In this document: positions 26,641-34,635 of the stretch, one piece after another
Layout: each line of letters opens with the position of its first letter
Position numbering within the stretch: position 1 is the first letter of the stretch
DNA from: JAUREX01 sp044356825
GTDB taxonomy: Bacteria; Pseudomonadota; Alphaproteobacteria; Rhodobacterales; Rhodobacteraceae
Direction: 5' to 3'
NCBI GenBank assembly: GCA_044356825.1
Contig: JBIKVM010000007.1
Coordinates: forward strand, 1 to 39,103
DNA: 39,103 bases
Program-made: the position numbers and the translations under genes
The notes under the pieces: model-generated
What the model saw: the letters and a program-made list of their open reading frames with translations, nothing else
What the model was told of the DNA's origin: nothing
Databases searched by the model: none

Positions 26641-27315
26641 CTATCCCAGCCTCAGATCCTCGAGCACCGCCTCGATGTCGCTCGCGGTATCATCGCCATC
26701 GGCCGACACCGCAAGGCCCACCGGAACGCCCGGCGCCGCGCCGAAGGCGCGTTGGTGGTCGGCGGCCAGATCGACCGTCTCGGCATGATCGCCGGTGCCG
26801 GCCTCGCGCAGGGCCAGATTGGCGCCCCGGCCGCGAAACCACGGGTTGGCCGACACCGTCCCGCGCGGCGCATCCCCGCCCCAGACATGGATCACGATGC
26901 GCGCGCCGCGCCGGCCGAGCAGATCCGCGATGTCGGCATCCGCGCCCACCCGTTCGGCCGCGCGCGGATCGAGAAAGACCCAGTAGAGCGCGAGGTTGCG
27001 ATCATCCCCGCCGCGGCGCGCCAGATCCGTCGCCGGCACCGAGCGCGCCACCGACCAGCGCCACGATGCCGTCAGCAATCCCCGCTCGCCCTCGGCCAGC
27101 ACGCGCCAGAAGACCGACGCGCCCCGCTCGGACCGGACGATGAGCCGCGTGCCCTCGGGGCGGAACCCGGTCGGGGGGATGCGGCGAAAGGTCAGGTGCT
27201 GCCAGCGCGCATCGAAGACCTCGGGCGTCGCGGCAGTCGCCGCGACGGGCCCGAAACCGAGCGTTGCCGCAAGACCGGCCGTGACGGCGCGCCTGCTGAT
27301 CGGACCCTCACCCAT
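26641..27315 (-). CDS. DUF3047 protein with Tat-like signal
   Basis: A 224-residue protein. The N-terminus SRRAVTAGLAATLGFGPVAA resembles a twin-arginine signal, with cleavage near ATAA. The remainder has the DUF3047 layout: LLTASWRWSVARSVPATD, GGDDRNLALYWVFLDP and a following ARIVIHVWG segment. Family function is unknown; the fold is probably a beta sandwich. Likely periplasmic. Sits directly upstream of the amidase gene on the same strand. Confidence 0.8.
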   Translation of the reverse strand: MGEGPISRRAVTAGLAATLGFGPVAATAATPEVFDARWQHLTFRRIPPTGFRPEGTRLIVRSERGASVFWRVLAEGERGLLTASWRWSVARSVPATDLARRGGDDRNLALYWVFLDPRAAERVGADADIADLLGRRGARIVIHVWGGDAPRGTVSANPWFRGRGANLALREAGTGDHAETVDLAADHQRAFGAAPGVPVGLAVSADGDDTASDIEAVLEDLRLG

Positions 27316-27368
27316 GGGGCGACCCTAGCAGAGGGGCCCCCGCCGCACCAGTCGCGGACGCGGGGCGC

Positions 27369-28139
27369 TCAGAATCGCCGGCTCAACCCGATGCGGAGCG
27401 CGGTCGCCTCGATCGTGCTGTCGATCTCGGTATCGGGATAGCGCAGGCCATAGCTGTAAATGCCGCCCTCGGCCGCAAGATGGGCCGGGCCGGAGCGGCT
27501 GACGCTCAGTTCCGTGCCAAGCACCCAGCCCTGCCCCAGATCGCGCTTGAAGCCGACGCCCAGAACCAGGCGCTGGGTCCAATCCTCCGTGCTGCCCGTC
27601 GCGGGAACATCGTAGCCGGGCTGGTCCTGTGAGAAGCTGATCGAAACCCGTTCGACCCCCGCACCGACCGAGACGTAGGGCAGCAGATCACCATTCGGGA
27701 TGCCGTAGACGAAGCGCAGGTCGAGCGATCCGCGCGATGAGACGGAAAAATCGAGCCTGTCGCCCCAGGTTGTCGAGATGACCTGAGAAATGGCCAAGCC
27801 CGGATCCTCGGCACTCTCGAGGTTCGCCTGCCAGCCCATTACGCGCCCGCCCGACTCGTACAGGCGCTCGATACTCAGCCCGATCGTGCGGGCAGCGGAC
27901 GTGCCGCCCTGCGATGTTGCGTAATCCTGATTGCCCTCGCACCCCTCGCCCGGCCATTCGGCGCCGAAATTGAGGTTGATGCAGTCTCCGATGTGAACAT
28001 GCTCATAGTCGGTCGCGTAGGTCGCACTCACCCGGCCGAGGTTGAGGCCGGCATAGATGCCGTCCCACCCCGCATGAAGCTGAACTGGCAGCGCCAGTGC
28101 AAGAGAGGTCAGACACGCGCGGATCAGCATCTTCATCAT
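27369..28139 (-). CDS. outer-membrane beta-barrel protein
   Basis: About 256 residues. The signal peptide MMKMLIRACLTSLALALPVQLHA is followed by GWDGIYAGLNLGRV, the start of an OmpA/OmpW-type small barrel. Alternating polar/hydrophobic strands run to a terminal Phe (ALRIGLSRRF), the BAM recognition end. Two Cys in an early loop (GDCIN and GEGCEG) may form a disulfide. GGAAGGAA lies seven bases before ATG 28139. Its base composition looks less GC-rich than its neighbours. Lies downstream of two tRNA genes. Ligand or role unknown. Confidence 0.78.
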   Translation of the reverse strand: MMKMLIRACLTSLALALPVQLHAGWDGIYAGLNLGRVSATYATDYEHVHIGDCINLNFGAEWPGEGCEGNQDYATSQGGTSAARTIGLSIERLYESGGRVMGWQANLESAEDPGLAISQVISTTWGDRLDFSVSSRGSLDLRFVYGIPNGDLLPYVSVGAGVERVSISFSQDQPGYDVPATGSTEDWTQRLVLGVGFKRDLGQGWVLGTELSVSRSGPAHLAAEGGIYSYGLRYPDTEIDSTIEATALRIGLSRRF

Positions 28140-28200
28140 GGCCGGCTTCCTTCCGAGGATGCTCAGGCATGGGATATCATAACGAGAGTTGCAAGAGCTG

Positions 28201-28229
28201 AAAAAACCTGAACCCGGAGGCCGCTCCGG
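28201..28229 (-). terminator. candidate terminator of tRNA-Leu transcript
   Basis: Read on minus: CCGGAG-CGGC-CTCCGG stem (28229-28214), 7 bases, then T6 (28206-28201). The T-run is rather far from the stem. It separates the tRNA-Leu gene from the barrel-protein gene. Confidence 0.4.
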
Positions 28230-28269
28230 TGTCTTTGGGGCGTCTCTGCCCAATTCGACCCTGTCACTG

Positions 28270-28353
28270 TGGTGCCCGAGGCGAGACTCGAACTCGCATG
28301 CCTTGCGGCGGAGGATTTTGAGTCCCCTGCGTCTACCATTCCACCACTCGGGC
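28270..28353 (-). tRNA. tRNA-Leu (anticodon CAA)
   Basis: The minus strand folds into a cloverleaf: acceptor GCCCGAG pairs with CTCGGGC, discriminator A73, encoded CCA (28272-28270). The anticodon loop CTCAAAA has CAA at its centre. A short variable arm and the GTTCGAGTC T-loop are present. A promoter-like TTTACC-17-TATCGA lies upstream in the gap to tRNA-Gln. Confidence 0.93.
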
Positions 28354-28430
28354 CTGCATTGATCGATAGCCCAGTCGGTGCGCGAGGTAAAGCGCAGTCG
28401 GGTTATCTGGAACGCGGGGAGACAGGGAGA

Positions 28431-28505
28431 TGGCTGGGGCGCCAGGATTCGAACCTGGGAATGGCGGTACCAAAAACCGCTGCCTTACCGCTTGGCGACG
28501 CCCCA
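28431..28505 (-). tRNA. tRNA-Gln (anticodon TTG)
   Basis: Read on minus: acceptor TGGGGCG/CGCCCCA, T-arm CCAGGTTCGAATCCTGG, encoded CCA at 28433-28431, and anticodon stem GCGGT/ACCGC around TTTTGGT (anticodon TTG). A TTGCGA-17-TACACA element lies just upstream. Sits 55 bases after the sulfotransferase-like gene and 77 before tRNA-Leu. Confidence 0.93.
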
Positions 28506-28560
28506 ACGGCGCGCTGTGTAGCCAAGGCCGCAGCGCCTCGCAAGCCCCAATTCCCCGGCT

Positions 28561-29433
28561 TCAGCCGAGCCAAGTGACCACGGGCAGGCCCGCGAGGCGG
28601 GCGAGGTCGGCGTCGTAGCGCGTGCCGAGGCCATCGACCAGCGCCTGCGTCCATCCCGCAAGCGTGATCTCGACCTCGGCGAGCGCGGGGTCGGCGTGAT
28701 CGCGCAGGTGGTCGGCGACGAGGGCGGCCCAGCTTCGGGCGTCGGGCGGATCGAATTGCGCAAGGCGCAGCGCCAGCGCGCGCCCCGCCTCCTCGGACAG
28801 CAGGCTGCGCGCGATGGCGTCGGTCTCGGCCAGCGGAACGTCCCAGCCGACTCCGGCAAGGGCGCGCAGGATCGCGGGCCAGCCGAGCGGGGCGCCTTCG
28901 TCCGACCAGACGATCATCCCGCCGGTTGGGCGCAGGTCGGCAAGGCGGGTGACCAGATGCGACCAGCGCAGCGCGTGCAGATCGACCCTGGCGAAGAACT
29001 CGGCCTCGGTCTTGGCGTTCTGGCGCGCGAAGATGTCAGGCAGCCATGTCACGGGGCTGCGCAGGCCGAGGGCGAGCGTCACCTCATGCCCCTCGAAGAG
29101 CCGCAGCAGCGCCCCGATCCGACGGGTGGCCGAGGGATAGAGCATGTCGCGCCCGACCGCGCCAACCGGAAAGCCCATCGCGTGCGGATAGGACAGGATC
29201 ACGCGGTCCGTCTCGGGGGCGACCCCGACCTCATCGAGGATCAGATCGCCGCTGCCCTCGGCAGCCTCCGCCCCCTCGAGCCGCGCGATGACGTCGCGCA
29301 AGAGGTCGCGATAGCGCGCGGGCCCCGGCACCGCGACGCCGCAGCCATGCAGCCGGTCATGATTGGCCAGCAGCCCCCGCAGGAGCGCCTCTTCGTTCGT
29401 GGCGTGGGCGCCGATGTGCAGGACGATCTGCAT
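28561..29433 (-). CDS. uncharacterised Rhodobacteraceae protein, sulfotransferase-like with degenerate PAPS loop
   Basis: A 290-residue protein. The N-terminus LHIGAHATNEEALLRGLLAN aligns with the 5'-phosphosulfate-binding start of bacterial sulfotransferases (usually HxGxHKTGTTxLQ), but the Lys-Thr-Gly-Thr-Thr residues are replaced. LALGLRSPVTWLPDIFARQ resembles the 3'-phosphate segment RNPxxWLxSL, without its Ser. It belongs to a family I recall as common and often multicopy in Rhodobacteraceae, of unknown function. The start MQIVLHIG at 29433 is chosen because it begins the conserved region. It follows the acyl-CoA synthetase after 22 bases. Enzymatic activity is doubtful. Confidence 0.75.
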   Translation of the reverse strand: MQIVLHIGAHATNEEALLRGLLANHDRLHGCGVAVPGPARYRDLLRDVIARLEGAEAAEGSGDLILDEVGVAPETDRVILSYPHAMGFPVGAVGRDMLYPSATRRIGALLRLFEGHEVTLALGLRSPVTWLPDIFARQNAKTEAEFFARVDLHALRWSHLVTRLADLRPTGGMIVWSDEGAPLGWPAILRALAGVGWDVPLAETDAIARSLLSEEAGRALALRLAQFDPPDARSWAALVADHLRDHADPALAEVEITLAGWTQALVDGLGTRYDADLARLAGLPVVTWLG

Positions 29434-29455
29434 GCCGCCCCCGAGCCCCGCTGCC

Positions 29456-31099
29456 TCAGCCCGGATCGGCCGCAAGCGCGCGGGTGCGGGCGCGCAGTTC
29501 GAACTTCTGCACCTTGCCGGTCGAGGTCTTGGGCAACTCGCCGAACACCACGCGCTTGGGCGTCTTGAAGCCCGCGATGCGCGCGCGCGCAAAGGCGATG
29601 AGGTCGGCCTCCGTCACCTCGGCGCCGGGCTTCGTCTCGACGAAGGCGCAGGGCACCTCGCCCCATTTCTCGTCGGCCATGGCGACGACGGCGACAAGCG
29701 CCACCGCCGGATGATGCGCGAGCACACCCTCGACCTCGACCGAGCTGATGTTCTCGCCGCCCGAGATGATGATGTCCTTGGCGCGGTCGGCGATCTTGAT
29801 GTAGCCGTCGGGGTGGCGAAAGGCGATGTCGCCCGAATGGAACCAGCCGCCGGCAAAGGCGGCCTCGGTCGCGGCCGGGTCGCGGTAATAGCCCTTCATC
29901 ACCGCGTTGCCGCGATGCACGATCTCTCCCAGCGACGCGCCGTCGCGCGGCACGGGGGCGCCGGCCGGGTCGACGACCGTGACCTCCTCCATGATCGGGA
30001 TCGCGACGCCGGTACGCGCCTTGATCGCGGCGCGCGCGTCGGGTTCGAGGTCGTCCCACTTCTCGGCCCGCCAGAGGCATTCGGTGACATGGCCGAAGGT
30101 CTCGGTCAGCCCGTAGACCTGCGTGACGTTGAAGCCGAGCGGCTCGATCGCGCCGAGGATCGCGGCCGGCGGCGGGGCGCCGGCGGTGAAGACCTCGACC
30201 GTGTGCGAAAACTCCCGCCGGTCCTCGGCGCGGGCATTGACGATGAGGCCGAGCACGATCGGCGCGCCGCCGAAATGGGTGACGCGCTCATCCGCGATGG
30301 CGGCATAGATCGCGCGCGCGGTGATGTCCCGGCAGCACACGAGCGTTCCGCCCAGCATCGGCAGCATCCAGGTGTGGCACCAGCCGTTGCAGTGAAAGAG
30401 CGGCACGATCGCGAGATAGCGGGGAAAGAGCGTGAGCCGCCAGCTGACGACCGTGCCCATCGCGATCAGATAGGCGCCGCGGTGATGATAGACGACGCCC
30501 TTGGGCCGCCCTGTCGTGCCCGAGGTATAGTTGAGCGCGAGGCTCTCCCACTCATCCCCGGGCATGATCCAGGGGTGGTCCGGCGCGCCGGTGGCGATGA
30601 AATCCTCATAGACCATGTGCCGGCCCGAGGGCGCGAGCCCCGCGACCGGGTCGGGCACCTCGATGATGCGTGGCGCAAGCGCGGGGTCGAGGGCGAGCGC
30701 CTGGTCGAGCACGGGCAGGAAGGCCGTGTCGCACAGCACGATCTTCGCCCCGCCGTGGCCGAGGATATAGGCGATCGTGCCCGCATCGAGCCGGGTGTTG
30801 ACGGTGTTGAGGATCGCGCCCGCCGCCGGCACGCCGAAATGCGCCTCGGCCTGCGCGGGGATGTTGGGCAGGATCGTCGCCACCACATCGCCCGGCACGA
30901 TCCCCGCGGCGGAAAGGGCGCCGGCAAGGCGGCTCACCCGGGCGTGATAGTCGGCATAGCTGCGCCGGACATCGCCATAGACCACCGCCTCGCGGTCGGG
31001 GAACACGTCCGCCGCACGCTGAAGGAACGACAGGGGCGTGAGCGGCACGAAATTCGCCGCCCGCTTGCCGAGCCCCGATTCATCCGCGAGCCATCCCAT
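29456..31099 (-). CDS. AMP-forming acyl-CoA synthetase, DmdB-like
   Basis: A 547-residue ANL-superfamily ligase that activates a carboxylic acid as acyl-AMP and then acyl-CoA. The P-loop YTSGTTGRPKG is at 191-201; YGLTETFG (A5 motif), GWFHSGDIAFRHPDGYI (A7) and ELPKTSTGKVQKFELR with the catalytic Lys (A10, near 527) are intact. It resembles medium/long-chain and methylmercaptopropionate ligases of roseobacters; the substrate is not decidable. It is within a closely spaced leftward unit after DUF427. Cytoplasmic. Confidence 0.92.
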   Translation of the reverse strand: MGWLADESGLGKRAANFVPLTPLSFLQRAADVFPDREAVVYGDVRRSYADYHARVSRLAGALSAAGIVPGDVVATILPNIPAQAEAHFGVPAAGAILNTVNTRLDAGTIAYILGHGGAKIVLCDTAFLPVLDQALALDPALAPRIIEVPDPVAGLAPSGRHMVYEDFIATGAPDHPWIMPGDEWESLALNYTSGTTGRPKGVVYHHRGAYLIAMGTVVSWRLTLFPRYLAIVPLFHCNGWCHTWMLPMLGGTLVCCRDITARAIYAAIADERVTHFGGAPIVLGLIVNARAEDRREFSHTVEVFTAGAPPPAAILGAIEPLGFNVTQVYGLTETFGHVTECLWRAEKWDDLEPDARAAIKARTGVAIPIMEEVTVVDPAGAPVPRDGASLGEIVHRGNAVMKGYYRDPAATEAAFAGGWFHSGDIAFRHPDGYIKIADRAKDIIISGGENISSVEVEGVLAHHPAVALVAVVAMADEKWGEVPCAFVETKPGAEVTEADLIAFARARIAGFKTPKRVVFGELPKTSTGKVQKFELRARTRALAADPG

Positions 31100-31121
31100 C
31101 CGCGCCCCCTCTGCCCTCGGT

Positions 31122-31463
31122 TCACATCCGTTCGATCGTTACCCTGTCGGGATAGAAGGCGAGATGCCCCGCGATCGCATCAAGCCCTGCCTTGGGCGTC
31201 TCGTAGCTCCAGACCGCGTCGGGCAGGGTCGCGCTTTTGGTCACGATCGAGAAATAGCTCGCCTCGCCCTTGTGGCGGCAGGTCGTGCGCGTGGCGCTCG
31301 GTTCGAGCATCGCCATCGCGACATCGGCGCGGGGGAAATAGATCACGGGCGGGCGGGTGCCTTCATGCAGTTCGATCGCCGCGCGCGTCTCGGCGATGAC
31401 GGCGCCGCCCACCCGCACGACCCAGGTGCCGGGGTTGCGATAGGTGCGGATAGGGTCGTCCAT
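31122..31463 (-). CDS. DUF427 domain protein
   Basis: A 113-residue single-domain protein with the DUF427 pattern: NPGTWVVRVGGAVIAETRAA, VIYFPRADV, TTCRHKGEASYFSI and the final HLAFYPDRVTIE. The family is small, beta-rich and of unknown function, frequent in actinobacteria and proteobacteria. Lies 23 bases after the aminopeptidase gene and 22 before the acyl-CoA synthetase gene, so probably co-transcribed. Confidence 0.88.
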   Translation of the reverse strand: MDDPIRTYRNPGTWVVRVGGAVIAETRAAIELHEGTRPPVIYFPRADVAMAMLEPSATRTTCRHKGEASYFSIVTKSATLPDAVWSYETPKAGLDAIAGHLAFYPDRVTIERM

Positions 31464-31486
31464 GATCTCCTCCCTCGGGTGTCGGC

Positions 31487-33322
31487 TCAGATCGGGGTGC
31501 AGGCGCGCGCGAGCCAGGCGCGCGCGGGCGCCGAGAGGCGCGGCCCGATCCGGGCCTCGACCTCGGCATGATAGGCATCGAGCCAGGCGCGCTCGCCGGG
31601 TGAGAGCATCGCGGGCAGGATCAGCCGCCGCTCGATGGGCGCCCAGGTCAGCGTCTCGAAGGCGAGCATCGGGCGCGCGTCACCGCCCGCGACTTCCGGG
31701 GCGCGGATGACCGCGACGAGGTTCTCGATCCGAATGCCAAAGGCGCCCTCGCGGTAGTAGCCCGGCTCGTTCGACAGCATCATCCCCGGGCGCAGCGGCA
31801 CCTCGGAGACGCGCGACAGGCGCTGCGGCCCCTCGTGCACCGACAGGAACACCCCCACCCCGTGCCCGGTGCCGTGGTCGTAGTCCTGCCCGGCGAGCCA
31901 GAGCGGATAGCGCGCGATCGCATCGAGATCGCGCCCCGCGAGCCCCTTGTCGGGCCAGCGCAGGCGCGAGATCGCGATCATCCCCTGCAGGACGCGGGTA
32001 AAGGCCGCCACCGCCTCGGGCGCGGGCGTGCCCACGACGAGGGTGCGGGTGATGTCGGTCGTGCCGTCGCGATACTGCCCGCCCGAATCGACCACGATCA
32101 GATCGCCGGGCAGGATGCGGCGGTTGGTGGCCTCGGTCACGCGATAGTGCATGATGGCCCCGTTCGGGCCCGCCCCGCAGATCGTCTCGAAGCTCAGGTC
32201 ATGCAGGGCGCCCGTCGCGACGCGAAAGCCCTCGAGGCCCCGCACCACGTCGATCTCGGTCAGGACGGCGCCGCCCAGCACCTCGGCCGCGCGCCCCTCC
32301 ATCCAGGCGAGGAACGCGCACACCGCCGCGCCGTCACGCAGATGCGCCGCGCGCGTGCCCGCGATCTCGGCCTCGGTCTTGCAGGCCTTGGGCAGGCGGC
32401 AGGGATCATCCCCCCAGGCGACCGTCGCCGCCCCGAGTGCTTGGACGACCGCGACCGGCGCCGTCGCGCGATCGACCCGCACCGCCCCGCCGAGCGCGCC
32501 GAGGGCGCCGATGAAGCCCGCGGGCGGGTGCAGCGCGACCCCGTTGCCGAGATGGGCGCGCAAGGCGGCGTCGAACTTCGCGGGCTCGGCGAAAAGATCC
32601 ACCCGCCCATCGTCGTGCAGGATCGCGAAGCCGTGCAGCACGGGGTTGCGCGGCACATCCGCGCCCCGGATGTTCAGAAGCCAGCACAGGCTGTCGGGCA
32701 GCGTGATGACGGCCGCCCGCTGCCCCGCCGCGCGCAGCCCCTCGGCCAGACGCGCGCGCTTGGCCGCGGCCGTCTCGCCCGCAAGTGCCAGATCGTGGAT
32801 CATCGCGGCACCCTGCGGCGGCGCCGGGCGGTCGGTCCAGACCCGGTCGACGAGGTTCGCGACGGGCCGCAGGCTTGCCCCCTTGCCGGCGAGTGCGGCC
32901 TCGATCGCCGCGATCTCCTCGGGGGTGTGCAGCCAGGGGTCATAGCCCACCACCCCCTCGGCCAGATTGGCCGCGATCCAGGGGCCGGCCTTGGTCTCGG
33001 GGTAGTCGAGCGGGGTGAAGGCGCGCAGGTCCACCTGCGCGCGCACCTGCACGCGATAGCGCCCGTCGACGAACACCCCGGCCGCGCCCGGCAGCACGAC
33101 GCAGAACCCCGCCGAGCCGGTGAACCCGGTGAGCCAGCCGAGCCGCTCGTCCGCGGCCGCGACATACTCGCCCTGATGGGCATCCGCGCGCGGCACGATG
33201 AAGCCCTGCAGCCCCTCGGCCGCCATCGCCGCCCGCAGCGCGGCGAGCCTCGGCGGCCCCTGTTCGGGCGTGGCGGTGACATCGAAGGACTGGAGCACGG
33301 GCGGCACCTCGCGGACATTCAT
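31487..33322 (-). CDS. Xaa-Pro aminopeptidase (aminopeptidase P family, M24)
   Basis: About 611 residues; removes N-terminal residues preceding proline. The length and three-domain build match the larger eukaryote-like APP class rather than E. coli PepP (441). Metal ligands are all visible: DSGGQYRDGTTDITRT (about 412-427), HGTGHGVG (483-490), NEPGYY (518-523) and IRIEN (530-534). The start MNVREVPPV at 33322 is chosen over a more distal in-frame codon at 33355. Lies 46 bases after the NfeD gene. Cytoplasmic. Confidence 0.93.
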   Translation of the reverse strand: MNVREVPPVLQSFDVTATPEQGPPRLAALRAAMAAEGLQGFIVPRADAHQGEYVAAADERLGWLTGFTGSAGFCVVLPGAAGVFVDGRYRVQVRAQVDLRAFTPLDYPETKAGPWIAANLAEGVVGYDPWLHTPEEIAAIEAALAGKGASLRPVANLVDRVWTDRPAPPQGAAMIHDLALAGETAAAKRARLAEGLRAAGQRAAVITLPDSLCWLLNIRGADVPRNPVLHGFAILHDDGRVDLFAEPAKFDAALRAHLGNGVALHPPAGFIGALGALGGAVRVDRATAPVAVVQALGAATVAWGDDPCRLPKACKTEAEIAGTRAAHLRDGAAVCAFLAWMEGRAAEVLGGAVLTEIDVVRGLEGFRVATGALHDLSFETICGAGPNGAIMHYRVTEATNRRILPGDLIVVDSGGQYRDGTTDITRTLVVGTPAPEAVAAFTRVLQGMIAISRLRWPDKGLAGRDLDAIARYPLWLAGQDYDHGTGHGVGVFLSVHEGPQRLSRVSEVPLRPGMMLSNEPGYYREGAFGIRIENLVAVIRAPEVAGGDARPMLAFETLTWAPIERRLILPAMLSPGERAWLDAYHAEVEARIGPRLSAPARAWLARACTPI

Positions 33323-33368
33323 CCCCGCATACCACCCCCCCGCCCGCCGTCGCAATCGGGCGCGTGCG

Positions 33369-33650
33369 TCAGTTGTCGTTGATGTCGCGTTCCCAGATCT
33401 TCACCTGCCCGCGGCGGGCGGCGAAGGCGCGCCGCAGCACGATCCACGCGAGCCCCGAGGCCGCCGCGAAGATCACGAGCAGCACGGGCAGGCCCGGCAC
33501 CGCCTCGGGCCCGGCCACGAACACGACCGCCGCCGTCGCAAGCGCGCCGATCCCGAAGCCGAGCAGGATCTGCCCGGGCAGCGCAACCTCGAGGAGGCCG
33601 AGCACGAGCCCCGCCACCGCCCAGACCCACCATTGCGCCCAGAGCATCAC
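33369..33650 (-). CDS. short NfeD-family membrane protein
   Basis: A 93-residue protein with about three membrane segments (WAVAGLVLGLLEVALPGQIL; GIGALATAAVVFVAG; LPVLLVIFAAASGLAWIVL) and a short basic C-terminus; the OB-fold of longer NfeD proteins is largely missing. Its ATG overlaps the SPFH gene stop by 4 bases. This NfeD/SPFH pair is the YbbK-like (QmcA-YbbJ) arrangement of membrane-microdomain proteins. Confidence 0.88.
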   Translation of the reverse strand: MMLWAQWWVWAVAGLVLGLLEVALPGQILLGFGIGALATAAVVFVAGPEAVPGLPVLLVIFAAASGLAWIVLRRAFAARRGQVKIWERDINDN

Positions 33651-34528
33651 GGCCGCGCCTTGAGGAGGGAGAAGGCATTGGTGAAGGCGTCGAGTGCGGC
33701 CGCCGGGAGGAGGATCATCTGCTTGCCCGCCCCCTGCCCCACGGCCGTCAGCGCCTCGACCTGCTTCAGCGCGACCTGATACTGCGCCGCCTCGAGCCCG
33801 TTCTCCTTGATCGCCTCGGCGATGGCCGAGGTCGCATAGGCCTCGGCCTCGGCCAGAACGCGCTTGGCCTTGGCCTGCTGCTCGGCGGCGTAGAGCTCAC
33901 CGTCGGCGGCAAGTTCGACCGCGCGGCGCTTGCCCTCGGCCTCGGTCACGAGCGCCCGCCGCGCCCGTTCGGCGTTGAGCTGCTGGAGCATCGCGGCGCG
34001 CGTCGCCTCGTCGAGGTTGACATCGAGCACTTCGGCGCGCGTCACCTCGATCCCCCAGTCATCCACCATCGCCGCGACCTGCTCGCGCACCTTGGCGATG
34101 AGGTCGGCGCGGTTGGACTGCACCTGGTCGAGCTCCATCTTGCCGATCTCGCTGCGCACGATGCCCGCGACCGTGGTCGCGATGGCACCGTCGACATCGC
34201 GGATGCGATAGACGGTCTTCTCGGGCTCGATGATGCGGTAGAAGACCGAGGTCTCGACCTTCACGAGCACGTTGTCGGCCGTGATGGCATCCTGCAGCGC
34301 ATTGGGCAGTTGCCGCTCGAGGATCGAGATCTCATGCGCGATCCGGTCGAGGAAGGGCACGATGATGTTGATCCCGGGGCCGAGCACCGCGTGCAGCCGC
34401 CCGAAACGCTCCACCACATGCTTCTGGCTCTGCGGCACGATCCGCACGGCGAGCCAGACGACGAAGAGGATCAGTGCCGCAAGCACCAGCCAGACCGCGT
34501 TCATCCCGATGATATCCCCCGGACCCAT
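33647..34528 (-). CDS. SPFH-domain protein, QmcA/paraslipin type
   Basis: A 293-residue protein with one N-terminal membrane helix (VWLVLAALILFVVWLAVRIV) followed by an SPFH/band-7 domain (VPQSQKHVVERFGRLHAVLGPG; SVFYRIIEPEKTVYRIRDV). A long Ala/Glu-rich coiled coil (about 170-245) drives oligomerisation. It is expected to scaffold membrane microdomains or regulate proteases such as FtsH. ATG 34528 is preferred to the GTG at 34543 because AGGAGGGCGAC lies directly before it. Coupled to the NfeD gene. The 107 bases upstream to 34635 hold no gene. Confidence 0.92.
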   Translation of the reverse strand: MGPGDIIGMNAVWLVLAALILFVVWLAVRIVPQSQKHVVERFGRLHAVLGPGINIIVPFLDRIAHEISILERQLPNALQDAITADNVLVKVETSVFYRIIEPEKTVYRIRDVDGAIATTVAGIVRSEIGKMELDQVQSNRADLIAKVREQVAAMVDDWGIEVTRAEVLDVNLDEATRAAMLQQLNAERARRALVTEAEGKRRAVELAADGELYAAEQQAKAKRVLAEAEAYATSAIAEAIKENGLEAAQYQVALKQVEALTAVGQGAGKQMILLPAAALDAFTNAFSLLKARP

Positions 34529-34635
34529 GTCGCCCTCCTTCACGCTACTGCCACATTCGCAACGCCCACCCGCGGCGCAGAGATCGCGCGACGAGGCATC
34601 CTCGCATGGTTGCCCAGCGGATGCGGCCGCGGCAC

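Noticed and set aside
25015..27441. An 808-codon plus-strand frame over petR, amidase and DUF3047
   Set aside because: Out of frame with petR and antisense to the amidase; no domain, His/Arg/Pro-rich shadow.
28273..28560. Integration site (att) at the tRNA-Leu/Gln pair
   Set aside because: I looked for a repeat of the tRNA-Leu 3' end beyond the barrel gene and found none; no integrase in the window.
34543..34545. GTG start for the SPFH protein at 34543
   Set aside because: The Shine-Dalgarno AGGAGGG lies inside that extension and fits the ATG at 34528.
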